Numbered from the stretch's first letter, positions 45,295-59,594 are shown. The stretch: 64,000 bases of DNA from Leptodontidium sp. MPI-SDFR-AT-0119 (GCA_020726505.1 JAHLEZ010000021.1:744001-808000), one strand, 5' to 3'. Numbers and translations: made by a program. Notes: generated from the sequence alone by a model not told the origin.

Positions 45295-48200
45295 TTGTCT
45301 AATACGAAGGACAGCTCTGATTCCGAGGTAATAGTTGCCCCCATCGAGACTAGAGCCCGAAAGAAGGCCCTAGCATTTGAGCTATACAAGGGATTTGACA
45401 AGTTACAAGACAAAATTAAAGCTCAGGCCTCATATAGCAAACTGAAGGTTCCTCTGGATATTAGAGACGCTGTGCAGTTCACTAAAGTCATAGATGTAGA
45501 CAGTCTTAAAGAAGTAAAGAAGACCCCTTAGTAGATCTTAGCCAGGAATAAGTCTAAGATCTCTGACATAGTCTTTAAACCTGTTGTGTTAACTGTATTT
45601 AGGGCATTAGCTCGGAATACTATAACTAGCTCTTCGGCGAAGAGGCGTACCGCGAAGCCTGAATTAACTGTGGTCCCCTCTAGAATCCCTAGACTTATCA
45701 CGCGATTAATATCTTCTCGGAACCCCTGTATATAAGAAGTACTAGACCGGAACGGCTATAAGCTTGACAAGGTCTTTGACAAGCTGCTGTCTTTATAAGA
45801 ATTGCCTGGCAACCTTACGTTAAGGGAAATAATAGTGCTTATTGACCCTCCTAGAGCTTCCCGAACGCCTAGTAGTGTAATTGATCGACAGATATAAAGG
45901 GAGTATGTTACTAACGTTAAAGCTATTACCTTTAAAGACGACTACAGCCTCGATAGGGAAGAGGTTATTATATTATAGAGACTATTACTTGATTCTTTAT
46001 GTACTTTCCTGAAGTCTACGTTATACGTAAATTAATTAGGGGAGTACTCCTTAATAAAGTAAAGTAACATCGAAACAAAGAAGGCCCGCGGTTGGCTCAC
46101 GGGGAGAATAGAATAAAAGAGGAGGGTCTAAGTATACCCTAAGATCCCCAGGAATCTTCTTGCCTTGAAATTTCAGGCCTATTAGCGGTGGTTCCGGAAC
46201 AGTGTCTCTGTAATATAAGAGTCGATAATTGAGAAGTCAGTGGTATAGCTGCTACTTAGCGTTATTCTATTATTTAGGCCGGTCTTAGTACTCCTCCTTA
46301 GTATATTATTAGTGTATAGAGACTTAGTACTGGAACTTCTTCGCTTAGTGCCTTTTACGTCACTTAGAACGATGCGGCGAAGTGCTCGACTAGCAAGAAA
46401 CACTAGCTTGTGTGTTAAGATAGAGGCTATGAGCGGCTCCACGGAAATAGGTAACTCGTTTTACTCGCTAGCGCCGAAGGTAGTAGTTACGATGCCTGGC
46501 CGCTTTAAGGTCAGCGATGTCAGGGCTACACTTGACACAGGGGCTGAAGTCAGTTGTATGACTCTTGAAGTAGTTAACTTCTTGGAACTGCCTATAACGA
46601 GAAGTTAAACGATGGCCTTAAAGACGATTACTAGTGTGAAGTCTCGTTTCGTTGGATTTGCTGATAATGTCACTGTTATTATAGGCAACTACGCGATTAA
46701 TAATCGGTTCTATATTATAGACAGTCCCGGAGTTAAGGTCATCTTTGGTTTTCTGTTCTTTTATAAAGTTAGAGTCACTTTCTGTTATTTAAGAGATTAC
46801 GACAGAGGTATTATGCTCGCTTCTTTGTGGGATTAGCGCTCTAGTTTTATTACTATAGTTAGGACTAACGATGTTACTGAGGAAGCGAAGGATGCTGAGG
46901 TACTGCGTGGAGAGAATAAAGTAAGGCTAATTTACTTTGAAGATTTAGAATCCGAAATTAGTTATAAAGAGGAAGACTTCTCGGGAAACGATTAACTGGC
47001 TGTTACTCGAGCGCTACAGTTAGTACACTTGAATACTCGGATATCTCGACATTGACGGAACTGGAAGAAGGACTTTTTGAAGGAGGAGACAGTTAACCTT
47101 ATTGTCCTCGCCTCTTACTACGAGACTAGGAACTTGCGAGCCTTAAGGGGATGGCGTATATTAAGTATATAGAGAGAGAATTTTGTGTACTAAAATCAGT
47201 GATTAGAGACTTTCTACCTAGAGTACTCCTTGACTCGTACCGAGAGGAACCCCTAGTCTCCGAGCCCTTGTTTAGGGGAGTATTTAACGACGATTCCTTG
47301 TCTCTGGCCAGCCTAACGTTCGAATGGACCACTGACTACGACGAGCTCCCAATTAAGTCACTGTTCCGAGAAACGCAGAATACGGTAGCGCGAGTAGGAG
47401 TTATATACAAGTTAAAGGCTAAGAAGGTCCTGCCCGTTGATTTAGCTGACTCGAAAGGCGACCCCCCTAGTAGGAGGGAAGACTAGTACGAGTGTGTACG
47501 AGAACGAGGAACTCCCTAAGATTATGTCAGAAAGTATCAAGAACACTTATTATTACGTTTCGCTAGTATACCCTGAAACTCAAGACTTACTTTAGAAAGG
47601 CTGGCTAAATTAGACGTGGGTAGCCTGTTATGGCTAGAAGAGAGAGCCTTATTCGACGAAATGATAGTTAATCGGGAAGGAGCTATAACTTTTGACTAGC
47701 CTAAGTGTAGTAAATTTCATGAAGATGTCTCCCCTCCCGTCATTATTAAGACTATTAAATATACGGCTTAGTAAGTTCTTAACTTTCCTTTGCCGCGGGC
47801 ACTTATTCCGGAGGTTACTAAGATGGTACAAGAAAGACTCGACAAAGGAGTCCTGGAGTACTCTGAGGGGCCCTACTATAACACTTGGTTCCTAGTTCAA
47901 AAGAAGGAGTCGGGGAAATACAAATTGATTAACTCAGTTATTATGTTGAATACTGTCACCTGTAGAGACGCTAACCTCCCGCTATCTGTCGATGAGTTTT
48001 CTAAAGAGTTTATTAGTTGTTATATTATAAGTCTCGTTGACTTGTATTCTAGGTACGATTAACAAGTGCTTTATTAGTTTAGTAGGGATATGACTGCTTT
48101 TTATGTTCTTTATATTAGACTGGTCCGAAATACGACACTTCTATAAGGCGCTATTAATTCTATTGTACAATTTGTCTGAACGATTATACGTATTTTAAAG

Positions 48201-50778
48201 AAGTTAGTCCTAGTAGTTGCGATGTTATTCTTGGACGATATTAGTGTTAAAGGCCCGTACATAGACTATAATTAAGCTGAAGCCTTACTAGGGATTAGGA
48301 AGTTTGTCTTAGAGTATATTAAGAACCTCGACATGACTCTTGAACGCTTGGAGCGTACTAGAGCTACGATTGGGCTTAAGTCACAATTTTGTCTTAATAG
48401 CATAGACATTGTGGGGTACGCCTATAACTCCGGAGGGAGAGAACTATCTACGAGATACCTCGTTAAAATCAAGAACTGGCGGGAACTAGCGAATCTCACT
48501 AAAGTCAAGGTATTCCTAGGACTTGTTGTTTATTTCTGAATTTAGATCAAGAACTTTCGCCTAATCGCTGAACCTTTATACGTACTCTCACGGAAAGGGG
48601 TTAAGTTTTACTAAGAACCTGATTTGCAAGGCAAGGCTATAGCTAAACTATAGGACGCTTTATGCTTATCTCTAGTCTTATGTCGAATAGACTATAGAAA
48701 GGGAGCTAGTGAAATTGTAGTTGGAGTTGACTCTAGCGGAACTGGCTAGGGCGGCTTCCTTAGCTAAAGGGAGTTGACTTTAAATAAAATACGCCTAGTA
48801 AGGTACGAGAGTGGGTTCTGGAGTAAGACTGAAGCTAAATATGATATTACTAAGAGAGAGTGTAAGGGTATACTTTATATCTTAAAGAAACTGAAGATTT
48901 AGCTTATTAGAGTGTACTTCGTTATAGAGACAGATATTAATATACTTATTGTATAACTAAACGGAGCAGCTCACGATCACCTTAACGCGATATTAACTAG
49001 ATGGCTCGCTTGGATACGACTCTTCGACTTTAAGGTTCGACACGTCTAAGGAACGACACATATAGTGGCAGACTAGTTGTCCCGGAGACCTAGGCACCTC
49101 GAAGATTCCCTAGAAGAAAGTAATACTGACGAAGACTAGATTCTCTCTGAGCTTAGAACTTACGAGATTTGTCTTATTAGTACTATAAGCGAAGAGGAGA
49201 CTAGTAGTTCGGAATTAGACGGCGCATTAATAGACCCGGAACTTCGGAGATAGAATAGAATCCTTTAAGACATAAAATCTATAGTCTAAAGACTTCGCGA
49301 TAAGGGGGAACTTACTTCTTCTAGCGGTTCTAAGTCCTCTTCTAATAAAGGAGGCCTACTTATTATAATGAGTAAGTACGGGGAATAGTACTAGGAGATA
49401 GCTTAGTACTTAACGACACTTAAGACTCCGAAGTCAATAGATCGGAAACAGTTCTGAGTATTTAAGCGTGAAGTACTAAATTACGGCGTGTATAGTCGCA
49501 GGATCTGGAGGTTGCTGTCAAAAGGGGCTCTAGTTAAGCTCGTCATTGACATAGTAAGAGAGAAAGAGGTAATACTTAGGAGTTGCTATAATAACTCAGG
49601 TTATAAAGGACGGGAAAGTACGTATTACTGAATCTTCACTCGATACTTCTGGAAAGGCCTGTATATAGACTGTATGAATTATGTTCGGACATGCTAGGAT
49701 TACTAACTCTGATTATCTAAACGCTAGGAAGAACCCCTCTACTTAATAGTATCGAATAGCCTAATAGAGAAATGGGCGCTTGATATTATGTTTATGCCGG
49801 CAGAACGCGGAAAGAAGTACTTAGTGGTTACTAGGGACGACATAAGCGGTTAAGTTGAGGCAAGAGCCCTCGTTAGTAGAGAGGCTAAAGGGGTAACTGA
49901 CTTTATTTGGCAAGATATTATTTGCCGGCACGGACTGTTTTGGAGGCTTATTGTTGATAGTAGAACTAAGAACATGGGAGAAGTTATGGATTTGCTTAAT
50001 AGAATAGAAGTTAACCGGATCTAAATCTTAGTATATAACGCTAGAGCGAATAGGATGATTGAGAGAAGACATGGCCTGATTAAAAATGCGCTTTCTAAAA
50101 TGGGCGGACGCTGGCTTAATAACCTTTTAGTAGTGTTATTTGTAGACTGTACTATAGTACATCGCCTTATAAGGTACACTCCTTTCTATATAGTCTACGG
50201 GAGAGAAGCTATCCTGCCTATCGAGACAATAAACCTGACCTAGAGATTATTATTTACTAAAGAGATTAGGGACCGCTCTAAGCTCCTAGAACTCCGCGCT
50301 CTCTAGTTTCAAATGCGACAGGAACACATCGACGAAGTTATACTTATAAAGACTCGTCGCCGTCAGGAAGGTAGAGAAGTATTTGATCTGAAATATGACA
50401 TCCGCAAACGGCTATTTGTTAAGGGAGACTTAGTCTTACGTTAGGACTTTATTAGAGAGAGGGATATGTCCACTAACTGTGCTCTCGATTTCAGATGGCT
50501 TAGACCTTACGAGATTTATAAAGCTTATATAGAGAAAGGGTATTACAAACTTAAAGAGTTAGGCTTAGATGGCCCCCGACTTCGCCGGACTTTTGCTGGG
50601 AATAAGCTTAAGCTCTTTTATAAGAGGCACGACTTTATCTATAACGACAGCGACGATGATGGACAGCTCGATGAAGAATTAGACGACAACTTCACGCTTA
50701 ACCGTGAACCTAACATCGACATGTACGACCTTAGCGACCTCGAGTTCTTAGAGAACCCTGAGATTCCGACGATATAGC
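45295..50778 (+). pseudogene. C pol (protease, reverse transcriptase, RNase H, integrase)
   Basis: A clean 78-residue linker (MSNTKDSSDSEVIVAPIETR...) precedes protease with ATLDTGAEVSCMTL, catalytic Asp at 46534. Reverse transcriptase includes LDKGVLEYSEGPYYNTWFLV at about 47840 and FLDDISVKGP near 48230; FLDD is a known Gypsy variant of YxDD. Integrase includes HDNSGHKGRESTYYWIFTRY in a decayed frame near 49600, EKWALDIMFMPAERGKKYLV near 49770 and RYTPFYIVYGREAILPIETI near 50180. The C-terminus (FAGNKLKLFYKRHDFIYNDS, acidic end) finishes with a TAG at 50776-50778. RIP-type stops interrupt every domain, though less densely than elsewhere. Confidence 0.75.
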
Positions 50779-53700
50779 GTGTTCGGGATAATAGGATAGT
50801 GATTAGAGTCTCTGAGCTATCTTAATAATAGCGCAGTGAGTATTGAGTAGTGTCTAACTCGGAATAAACATACTTTAGTGTTAGGGAATTAGTGTGAGGA
50901 CGTACCTCTGATATTTGAAGAGGGGGACGACATGCTGTCGTATATTAAAATGATTATTAAGACGACTTTATATCATCAAAAACCACGATTCAGGACACTT
51001 TAGTACTACAACAAACACGAAGAAGAGCCTATGTAGCCCTGAATAAGTCAGAGAGAATATTAGCCCCGCGCTATAAGAACACTTATCTCTTAGAGTAAAG
51101 CTCAATAAGAAACTAGCGCCCTTATAAACTACCTGCCGTATGCGAATATATAACAGGTTTAGAACGAGACTGCTATCATTAAGCCGGCGATATTCTAGGC
51201 GGCAAAAAGTAACTTCGTTTAAATAGGCTAATTATCGGGCTCGATCCGCAGGACTAGATTCCAAAACGGCAGGTTGAACCTGTGGCCTAGGCCAGAAATT
51301 CGAGTCTAACGTGTTAGACACCCCGAAGAATATAGACGCAATATACTTAGGTGCTAACTCTCGGCAATTAATAAAAAGAAAGGAAATAACGAAGTAAGTC
51401 TATTGTTTCTAGGGACAAAGTTAACACTTATAGAGCTATTAACCTAACCGTAGCGCATAGCGATCTATAAAAGACGACACTAAGAGTACTATTAACAAAC
51501 TAGCCTTGAACTAGTAAGTAGATCACACGATTTATGTAAAGTAAGTAGAAGTCTAGGAAATCTCCTAGCGAAGAGCTAATAATACGCTCGGAATTAGAGC
51601 CGTGCTCTCTAAAACCTTAAGTTAACAACTATAATATAGTTAACGTTAACCCTACCCCACGTGCTAGAGATCTGAGTATGTTATCGGCCGACGACCCTTA
51701 GCTAGTGAACCTTTTAGGGATCGAGTATTAGTTGACTACCCCTAATTAGCTTTGTCTAAAGTCTCTCGCCTACTAAGTTAGGGCCCCTTTTACATATACG
51801 TCGATACCTCCTAGTCCCTTCCCGTCAGAAAGTCTAAAAGAATAAAGACTTCTCTTGCCGTTTACTAGTGCTAGTAGATAAGAGGTAATATACTTTACAC
51901 TTAGAGTGTTAGCAAGAGACTATAAGTTATAGATAACTTTTAAATATAGTATAATGGCTCTGCGACTATAATAGACTTGTAAGTAGGAGTGCCGCTATTC
52001 TAGGCTCGTATTAATATCACTGAAGTAATAAAGACTCTATACCCTCGACCTCTAGCCAGGTTCAGTAATGAGTACTAGTAACTAATTAAGGCTAAGGGTG
52101 CGACCCTAGGTGTTCTCATGGATGTTTCGTCACCGCCTACTGCATCATTCCGAGAGGTGTCGTTAGGTAGAACGGACAGGGACAAAGCCAACAACCCACA
52201 GAGTAACCGGTCAGGAGTTAAGTCTAGCTTCGACCTCAAGATCAATAAGTTCTTTAACCCCTATTAAAGAACCGAAGTAATCAAGAGACCTCAACTATAA
52301 CCGAACTACTATTCCGAGAAGATCTCTAACTAACGGGACCCCACAATATGCTATCCTATGCTTAGCTACTGCCAGCCTAATAGTGCTTGAGTTGATTAGA
52401 CTCTTTTGTTTATCCTTAGAAAGCTTAGTTGTTTTAAAGACCCTTTGTTAGCTTCAACAATAGGAGGTGACTTACTTGTTAAGGGGAGAAGGGGCTATTT
52501 CTATTACACTGAGAACCAAGAACTTATTGTAGCCTCCTAACCCTGCTCGACGTATTACGACTATTAGTTTGCCCACTCCTCTCGGCTTCCTGCCATAAAC
52601 CTTCGAAATTGACGGATCCAGCCTCTACCCTATCTAACTAACTAATTGATGAGAGACTGGCGGAATGATGCCACTTATCTTCAGTAGTGTGACTTGCGTA
52701 GGTGTAATAAGAGCGTGTCTGTGGAGGGACTCGAAAGTTACTTAGTGACTTATTACTAAGGGAAGATTAGTACGGCGCGACACGCACGTTCTTAGCCTAA
52801 GGGGTAGAGTTTAATGCGGGTAGTCGCACGAGGTGGCTTTGATTCCTATTAGTTTACGAACCTGAAGAAGACAGATAGTATCGTTTCCTTGACTTGTAGA
52901 GAGAATGTAAGTACTGGCGCTGCGAAGAGGTTGGACAGTTTAATACTTAACTAGATGACGTTAAGGTGAAGTTTTGGAGTTCACTTTAGTTACTTCTCAA
53001 AACACAAGTTGAGGATTGAAGACCGTGGCGGTACCTCAAATCGCCGTAGGAAAGGTGTTGGTATAATCTGTGAATGGCTAGTCAAGTACAAGAGGAAGAG
53101 ATAGGAGTATAACTCACGAAGTTGAGGCGCGTTGAGACCTCTATAGTGTTGACCTTTGGTGTTGAAGCTGAGAGCGTTTGGGCTGAGATGAAGCGAACCG
53201 ATTCTGATGGCACCTCCGAGGTGGCTGATAACGAAGGACTCTTCTTGAAGGTCTACGACGAGTTAGTAGAGCTTAGAATAGTGTTGTGGAAGGTCAACTT
53301 ATAGCGTTGAGGCGACTTGGTTTTATGTTGAAGTTGTTGTTTAGAGATCGAGGCACGGAGAGCTGAGGAGAGACTGCGCACAGGTTAACGCAGGTGTTGT
53401 GTTGAAGTTGTTGCTTGACAGGAAGAAAAGCAAGCAAGAAAGGCTCTTGACTACGTCACCTCTGCGACTAGGCAACAGCGAAGTTGAAGGTGTTGAGCTT
53501 TAATGGCGTGCTAGAGTTGATAGTGAAGGCTAAGGTTGTTGCCCTGAAAGGTACCGAATGGCGTGAAGTTAGCGGCAGAGAGACCTCTGAGGATACTGGA
53601 GTCATGGTAGCTGAAGTCTTCTTTGAATAGAGGGAGATCTTGCCTTGGTAGTGTGGGGAAGTGTGATGGTGAAGTCGATCTTGGCATGAGTTTGGCGGGG

Positions 53701-54072
53701 AAGTTTGTTTTCTTTAGAAAATTGAAGTGAGAAAAGGTGTAGGAGGTGTTGTTTGATTGGTAGGAGAAGGAGTGAAGAAGTTGAAGTATGTTGAGGTGCT
53801 TTATAGAAGGAATGGTGTTGAGGAGAGGTAGTTGTATTTGGAGAGTTGAAGTTGGAGAGTTGGTGGGGGAGAGTCAACCTTATGAAGGTAGGCTGGCGGC
53901 GTTAAGCGAGGCGATTGTTTGCTTCTAAAGGTGACAGGTCAACTGTCACGGGACTTCTTCTTTATTAGGCTTCCTGCTGACAACGTTGATTTATGGAGCT
54001 TTTGATTGGTGGAGTGTTTCTTTTGTATTGAGTCGCTCGAGGGCGAGTATGATTTTTGAAAAGGGGGACGAA
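50779..54072. other. 3.3-kb region of C between pol and the 3' LTR
   Basis: No known retrotransposon gene is expected or recognised here. On the plus strand, 52087-52261 is open for about 58 codons (GATLGVLMDVSSPPTASFRE...), and 52408-52539 is open again (FILRKLSCFKDPLLASTIGG, then GYFYYTENQELIVAS). From about 53100 GTTGAAG-type repeats become common. A minus-strand frame at 53602-53877 is low-complexity. Composition in 52.1-54.0 kb is closer to normal than in the surrounding nest. It ends in a purine tract (GAAAAGGGGGACGAA) at the LTR. Confidence 0.45.
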
Positions 54073-54357
54073 TGTGGTGGGGAAGGCTCTGGTAGCTCCT
54101 TTGTCACTTGACTGGATAAGCTCTTTCTATATAAAAGGGTTTATTACTTGAAAATAACTTAATAACTAAGAACTTTTTATAGATATTATCTAATACACTT
54201 TTTTTCTCCTCCCCTCCCTCGACTTGTTATGCTCTTTAGATATGTATTATCTTTAGATTTGATTAATCCGCGATTTCTTATACCTAGAGTCTCCCCCCGT
54301 ACCTCACTATATGCTACCCTCTTGTTGTGTGGTTTATTGGGCTTTTTCCCTCCCACA
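54073..54357 (+). repeat. 3' LTR of C
   Basis: 285 bp, matching the 5' LTR with C/T and G/A differences; followed by GTAA (54358-54361). Confidence 0.88.
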
Positions 54358-54361
54358 GTAA

Positions 54362-57300
54362 CTAAAAAGGGGACAAGCGGCTTAAGGACTTGTATAATAA
54401 CGTTAATTAAGTAATGTCTATAATTAATAAGAGGTCGCTTTAATTGTCTTAATAATAGTAATAAAAGGGACAGAGCCGTTACTTAATATATTAGTTCGTA
54501 ACTTCTATTTAGCCGTCGACGTTTAAGTTATACACTATCGTTAACTTTACTTTAGTCCCGAGGATACGATAGTACTCTTTCTAAAAGGAGGAGACAAATT
54601 AGGGTCTTTAGTCTAAGACAATAAAGTCCGGCATATTAAAGTGTCAAGTCTAATAGACAAGGAAGAAGATAGTTATACTTTTCGCCGTGATTATATTATT
54701 ATAAAGTATCGAGACTAGTTTCTTAAATAAGCGGTTAACGATAACTATAACGAAGTTATAGCCCTTCTTATTAATTAAAAATTTAGTAAAATCTATTATT
54801 AAGTATTAATATAGTCGAGCGGGGATTAGTAAGGGGTATAAGAAACTAAAGGTCTTATCCCTACGGGCTTTCTGTCGAGAGTAACTATAGTTTGTTACGT
54901 ATTAAGCTATATCTATAATAAGGCTATTTTAGTAGTATTTACGGCTTAGTAATGCCTTTATCTTTCTGATCCCCGCGTATATTACTAAAGGTTAAGAATA
55001 TATATAGTAAATAAGTGTCGTGCGAAGCTTTAGCGGCTTTAAGGGCACTTTTAGGCGGCCTTAAAAAAGTAACTTATTATCTACTAACTCGTAATCTAGC
55101 GACTATTCCCTAGCTTTTTGTTAGAGAAGCTTTAACGAGGGAGACGACTTATTAGCCAGGAGTACTTAATTAATAACGTCGTATTCCGCGATATTATATA
55201 TTACTATAGAGTTAAAGTCTAATTCCTCCGCGGTAGGCGTCTCTAGGTCGATTAACACTCCTGTATTCGATTCTGGCTCTGTCTCTAGGTCGTCACGTGG
55301 CTTAGTATCGCGATCTAAGATTATGGCGTCTATAAGTGCCAAGGGTATCGTCTCTATAACATTAATATAAGCGTCTATAGGATCGACGGCAGAGAGTTAG
55401 AAGTCACTAGCGACTCGCGGGTTAATTTTGTCGATTAGAATCAACTATTAATTACGGATAGCCCGCTTACGTGCCTCCGTAGCCGTGAGGTCTTAATCCC
55501 GTCAGGACAAAGTATTAACTAAAGTATTAATTATCCCGGTATAATATATAATCGTAAAATAAAAATCCGTAAAGAACTCAGCCTATCGAGCTTACTTAGC
55601 TGTAAGGTCCTTAGTAGTTATAAAGTACTTTAGGGCTTAGTAGTCTATATAAACAAGGACATTTTTCTAGGTACTTAAGAGCTCCGGGTAATATTACTTA
55701 AATGACTAGAAAATTACTAGTATTTCTTTGTCGTAAATCGAGTAGTTAAGCTCAGGGTCTATTATAGTCTTAGAAAAGTATCTTATAAGATAAAAAGTGT
55801 CGTTCTTTTAAAGTTAAGATAAAACCCTAGCGACGACTTTATTCGAGAAATCAGTCTCTAGCCGCGTTTACTTAATAGGGTCGTAGTAGCCAAGGACCGG
55901 CGTAAATTAGAGGGCTTCTTAGAGAGTCTTCTATGTGTTTTTATAGGCGTTATTAAAGACGAAGGGAACGTCCTTTTTAATAAGTATTATAAGAGGACGT
56001 ATAATACAACTATAGTCTTTAATAAATCAGCGGTAAAAGTTACAGAAGCTAAAGTAACTCTATATTCCCTGTATATTATTAGCGTATTATTAGTCCTTAA
56101 TTACACTAATCTTTTCTAAGTCTACTTCCACGCTATTAATTCTAATAACGAATCTTAAGAACTTAGTCTTTTGTATACTAAACTTAGACTTCTTAATATT
56201 AACTTAAAGTCTATGTGCTTATAATATTATTATAACCTTCTTAACGTAGACCTTATATTCCTCTAAAGTAAACGAATATATAAAGATATTATTTATATAA
56301 GCCGCGTAAAAGTCGTTGAGGTACTTTATAAGGATATTATTAATAAATCGCTAGAAAGTCGCTAGACTATTAATAAGGCTAAAGGGAAGGACCTTATACT
56401 TATACGTATTATATTAAGTATAGAAGGTCGTATAGTCTTTACTCTTAGGGGATATATAAATGTAGTAGAAAGCTTACTAAATATTAAGCTTTATGAAGAC
56501 CTTTGCCTTATAAATACGAGCTATTATCTTATCGATTAAAGGGATTAAGTATAAGTTCTTCTTTAATAAAGTATTTAACTTCTAGTAGTCGATGTATAAT
56601 CGGAGACTACTATCGGCTTTCTTAGCGAAGAGAATAAGGGCCGCGTAAGGTGTACTAAAGGGCTTAATAAAACCTTTATATAAGTTATTAATAATATATT
56701 ATTTAGTCTCTAATAACTATTCTTTAGTTATACGCTAGAGAGGCTTAAAGAATAAGTCGTTCTCTTTAGTAAGCTTGATTTAGTAATTTACGCCTTAATA
56801 ATACGCTAATAACTTATTAAAGGCTCGCCGGGAGAAGAGAAGAGTATACTCTTAATACTCTACTAGGAGCTTCTTACTTACTAGCTCGTTATTTTACGCG
56901 TACTTAGCCTCTAGGGCCTCCTTTAGGGTTAAGTCTCTGTTTATTAATACGAGCTCGACGCTTAGTTAGCCTAAGGCCTCTCGCTAGCGACGAGTTAACT
57001 CTTAGTCGATCTCATATATTAATATTATAAAGGCTTTGACTTTATTTCTTTTAATTCTCTTAAGTTAAAGGTACGTCGTAGATATTACTATTACTAATAT
57101 AAAGAAGATCTCTATAGTAAGGGCCTTTGGCTAGTAATTTACTAGAGAGGCTTTATAGGCTTTCTTATCTTTAAAGGATAATCTTAAATCACGGGGTGTT
57201 AAGGGGTTTAATTAATCTTTTATAACACGTAAGTACTCTTTAACCTCTTTAGTAAAGCTTAAGGGTCAAGTTGGCGAGACACTAGTAATAAGTCGTATAA

Positions 57301-57880
57301 AGACCTTTGTCTTAAGAGAATCGTTAAGTGCCGTAAGCCTAACTTACCTCTAGCGGTAGTCATTTATATCTATAAAGGCATCCCTTCGTTCCGTATTAAG
57401 CTAGTGAGACTTAACGATTAACTTATTAAAACGGCTAATATTAATAAAGACTCGCTAGTTAAAGTACGGCTAAACGGGCATATTTAACAGCTATTCTAGT
57501 TAATTGCGGTTCTTTATATATAACTACTTTAAGTCGTAATACTCGAGGAACTTCCGGCTAATTAGGACGTCAGTGTTTTTTAAGTTAATTACTAGAAAGG
57601 GGAAGTTAATTCGCCGGCGGTCGATTATTAAGGTAAGTAAGACGGCCGTGTCGATTAGCTTGCCTTTCTTATTATTATAGCTAGTTAAGACGATTAGCTA
57701 AAGGAGGGATATAAAAGAAATATCGAATTACTTAATAAGTTAATATATAAAAGAGGTTTTAATAGTACTAAAAATATTAACTTTATTATTAATATATATT
57801 AGTGTATTAATAAAGAATTTATTCCTTCTTAATTTAATACTAATTAAGAATTATTGTCCTTTAATAAGAGCACAGAAATT
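54362..57880 (-). pseudogene. A2 pol (protease to integrase)
   Basis: Minus-strand reading mirrors A1 pol. Reverse transcriptase is found at about 56280-56360 with FQRFINNILIKYLNDFY and AAYINNIFIYS, where YIDD has become YINN; A1 keeps YIDD at the same place. Integrase lies to the left and is cut by C at 54361; protease lies near 57780. Confidence 0.75.
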
Positions 57881-57899
57881 AAATACTAAGTCCTTTTAT

Positions 57900-59334
57900 A
57901 AATTATAGCTTATATTAAGGTATAAGTCTTTATTATAGCCTAAGAGTTTTTTAATAACTCGTTAGTCTCTAAATCCTCGCCGACGACTAATTCGGAAATC
58001 GACTTATTGAGAGCCTAGTCTCTTCAGCGCTTAAGACAGTTATTAGCCTAATAGCTAGTCTTATTATAGTAGAGACAAGTGTCGGAAGAGACGTCCCTAA
58101 GTGTAAGGGGCGGTACAAGGGACTTAGGTCGGCGCAGGACAGGCGAAGGAGAGGGCGTACGCTAGCGGACATCTGACGACTATCTTAAAGTCGGTGGTCT
58201 CTATATATAAGAAGTGGGGGTAAGGGAAGTCGAACGTAAGTTGTCCTCTTTTAAGATACTACGCGAGTCGCTAGTGTTAGTATTATTAAAAGAGACTCGA
58301 GGGGCTTCGCGAGCGATAATAGTAATACATTTATTAACTCGTCTAATAGCGATATTCTATAACTCACGATTTAAGACGGCTAAGAACTCGTTAAGAGTCG
58401 TATAATCTCTAGTAAATTTATACTTCTTAGTTTAGATGTCGTACTTAAGCTTATCTAAGATTTTCTCGTATATGTCGTCGAATTAGTAGTTAAGTGAGAT
58501 TTTTCTAGTAGTTACGTATATTGTGAACTTAGTATAGAACTCGTTATAAGTTATATTACTTATTTATAATTAGTTATACTTGAGCTTAACGGCTTACACT
58601 TAGTTATAATTAAAGAAACGTTAGTCTAGAGCCTTTAAGACGTCAGCGGCTTTATTAAAGTCTCTAGTGAAGTCGAGGTTTATTTATTAAAGGATAATAG
58701 TCTTAGCCTCTCCTTTTATATATTTAAAGTAGACATAAACTTACGATTCGCCGGTAAGGAAGTTACTTAAGTACTTTTAAAAGAAGAGCTTTATATTTAT
58801 CTTTTAGGCGTCGTATTTAATTTCGCCCTTATAGTCGTTAAAGGGGGTACGGGGGTACTTGACCTTATTAAGCTTAATAGTAAAGATAGTAGGGTTTAGC
58901 TTAAGGAGGTAATAGTCGGCGGTAAGCTAAAGGTCCGCCGTAAGAGCACAGGTTAACCGGTCGTAAGGAGGAAAAGGAGTACGAGTCTCTTAATACGAGT
59001 TATTGGCAGTATATTAAGTGAGGGCCTATGTGACGGCAGCGGCGACAGTAGAGCTCACGGAGTCCTTAATCAACTGATTTACTCTAGCTTATTAAGCGGG
59101 AGTAAGGCCCTCTATGTCGGTAGGCTCCGGCGACGCGTCGAAGAAGCTCTAGGGTTTGTCTTCCGAGTCTGAGTCGAATCTGTTAAAGCTCTCCGGCTCT
59201 TCTAAAAGAGTCTCGACTAAAGGGATAAGGGTAGTATTAGTAAAGCCTAGCTGTACAGGGGCGCTCCTTTCTCTAGAGCTTCGCCGACGAGGGGGAGAAA
59301 CCGGTAAAGGTAGTAGGGTAAGATTAAGGGGTAT
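57900..59334 (-). pseudogene. A2 gag
   Basis: The start codon reads ATA at 59334 (ATG expected), as in A1. The frame gives NLTLLPLPVSPPRRRSSRER, then GFTNTTLIPLVETLLEEPES and QARVNQLIKDSVSSTVAAAV, with stops at Gln codons. It preserves more of the protein than A1 because it is not interrupted. Confidence 0.7.
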
Positions 59335-59594
59335 TTGAGGTTATTAATCGATTTATTAATTAGACATATATTCTAAAACAGTAACGCGCGTCAAGCTATA
59401 GTAAAGTAAGTTGACCGCGAGAGAATATCTAGCTTTCTCTAGGACAATCTACTACGAGGGCAGAGAGGTACTTATCTGTCGAATAAGCCAAGGTATTGAG
59501 ACTCGTTATTAACTTATTATAAGGGCAGGTCGACAAGGCGTAAGACTAAGTGAAATATAACGCTTTATAGCGAAGGGGTATTAGTTTTTTCTTA

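Larger units (their letters stand above)
42289..54357 (+). mobile_element. 12.1-kb Gypsy LTR retrotransposon C, inserted in A2
   Basis: LTRs of 285 bp (42289-42573, 54073-54357) start TGTGGTGGGG and end CTCCCACA. A 4-bp GTAA flanks the element on both sides (42285-42288 and 54358-54361), matching the 4-bp duplication seen at the solo LTR. gag and pol are on the plus strand; a 3.3-kb region without recognisable genes separates pol from the 3' LTR. RIP is lighter than in A, D and G: CA and TG are commoner and long stretches stay open. It is therefore the youngest layer of the right-hand nest. Confidence 0.9.

Noticed and set aside
53602..53877. Minus-strand 91-codon frame in the 3' region of C
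   Set aside because: Low-complexity Thr/Ser/Pro/His composition produced by GTTGAAG-type repeats on the other strand.
59156..59338. Plus-strand Ser-rich open frame in A2
   Set aside because: Antisense shadow of A2 gag; the same shadow occurs at 8533-8721 in A1.
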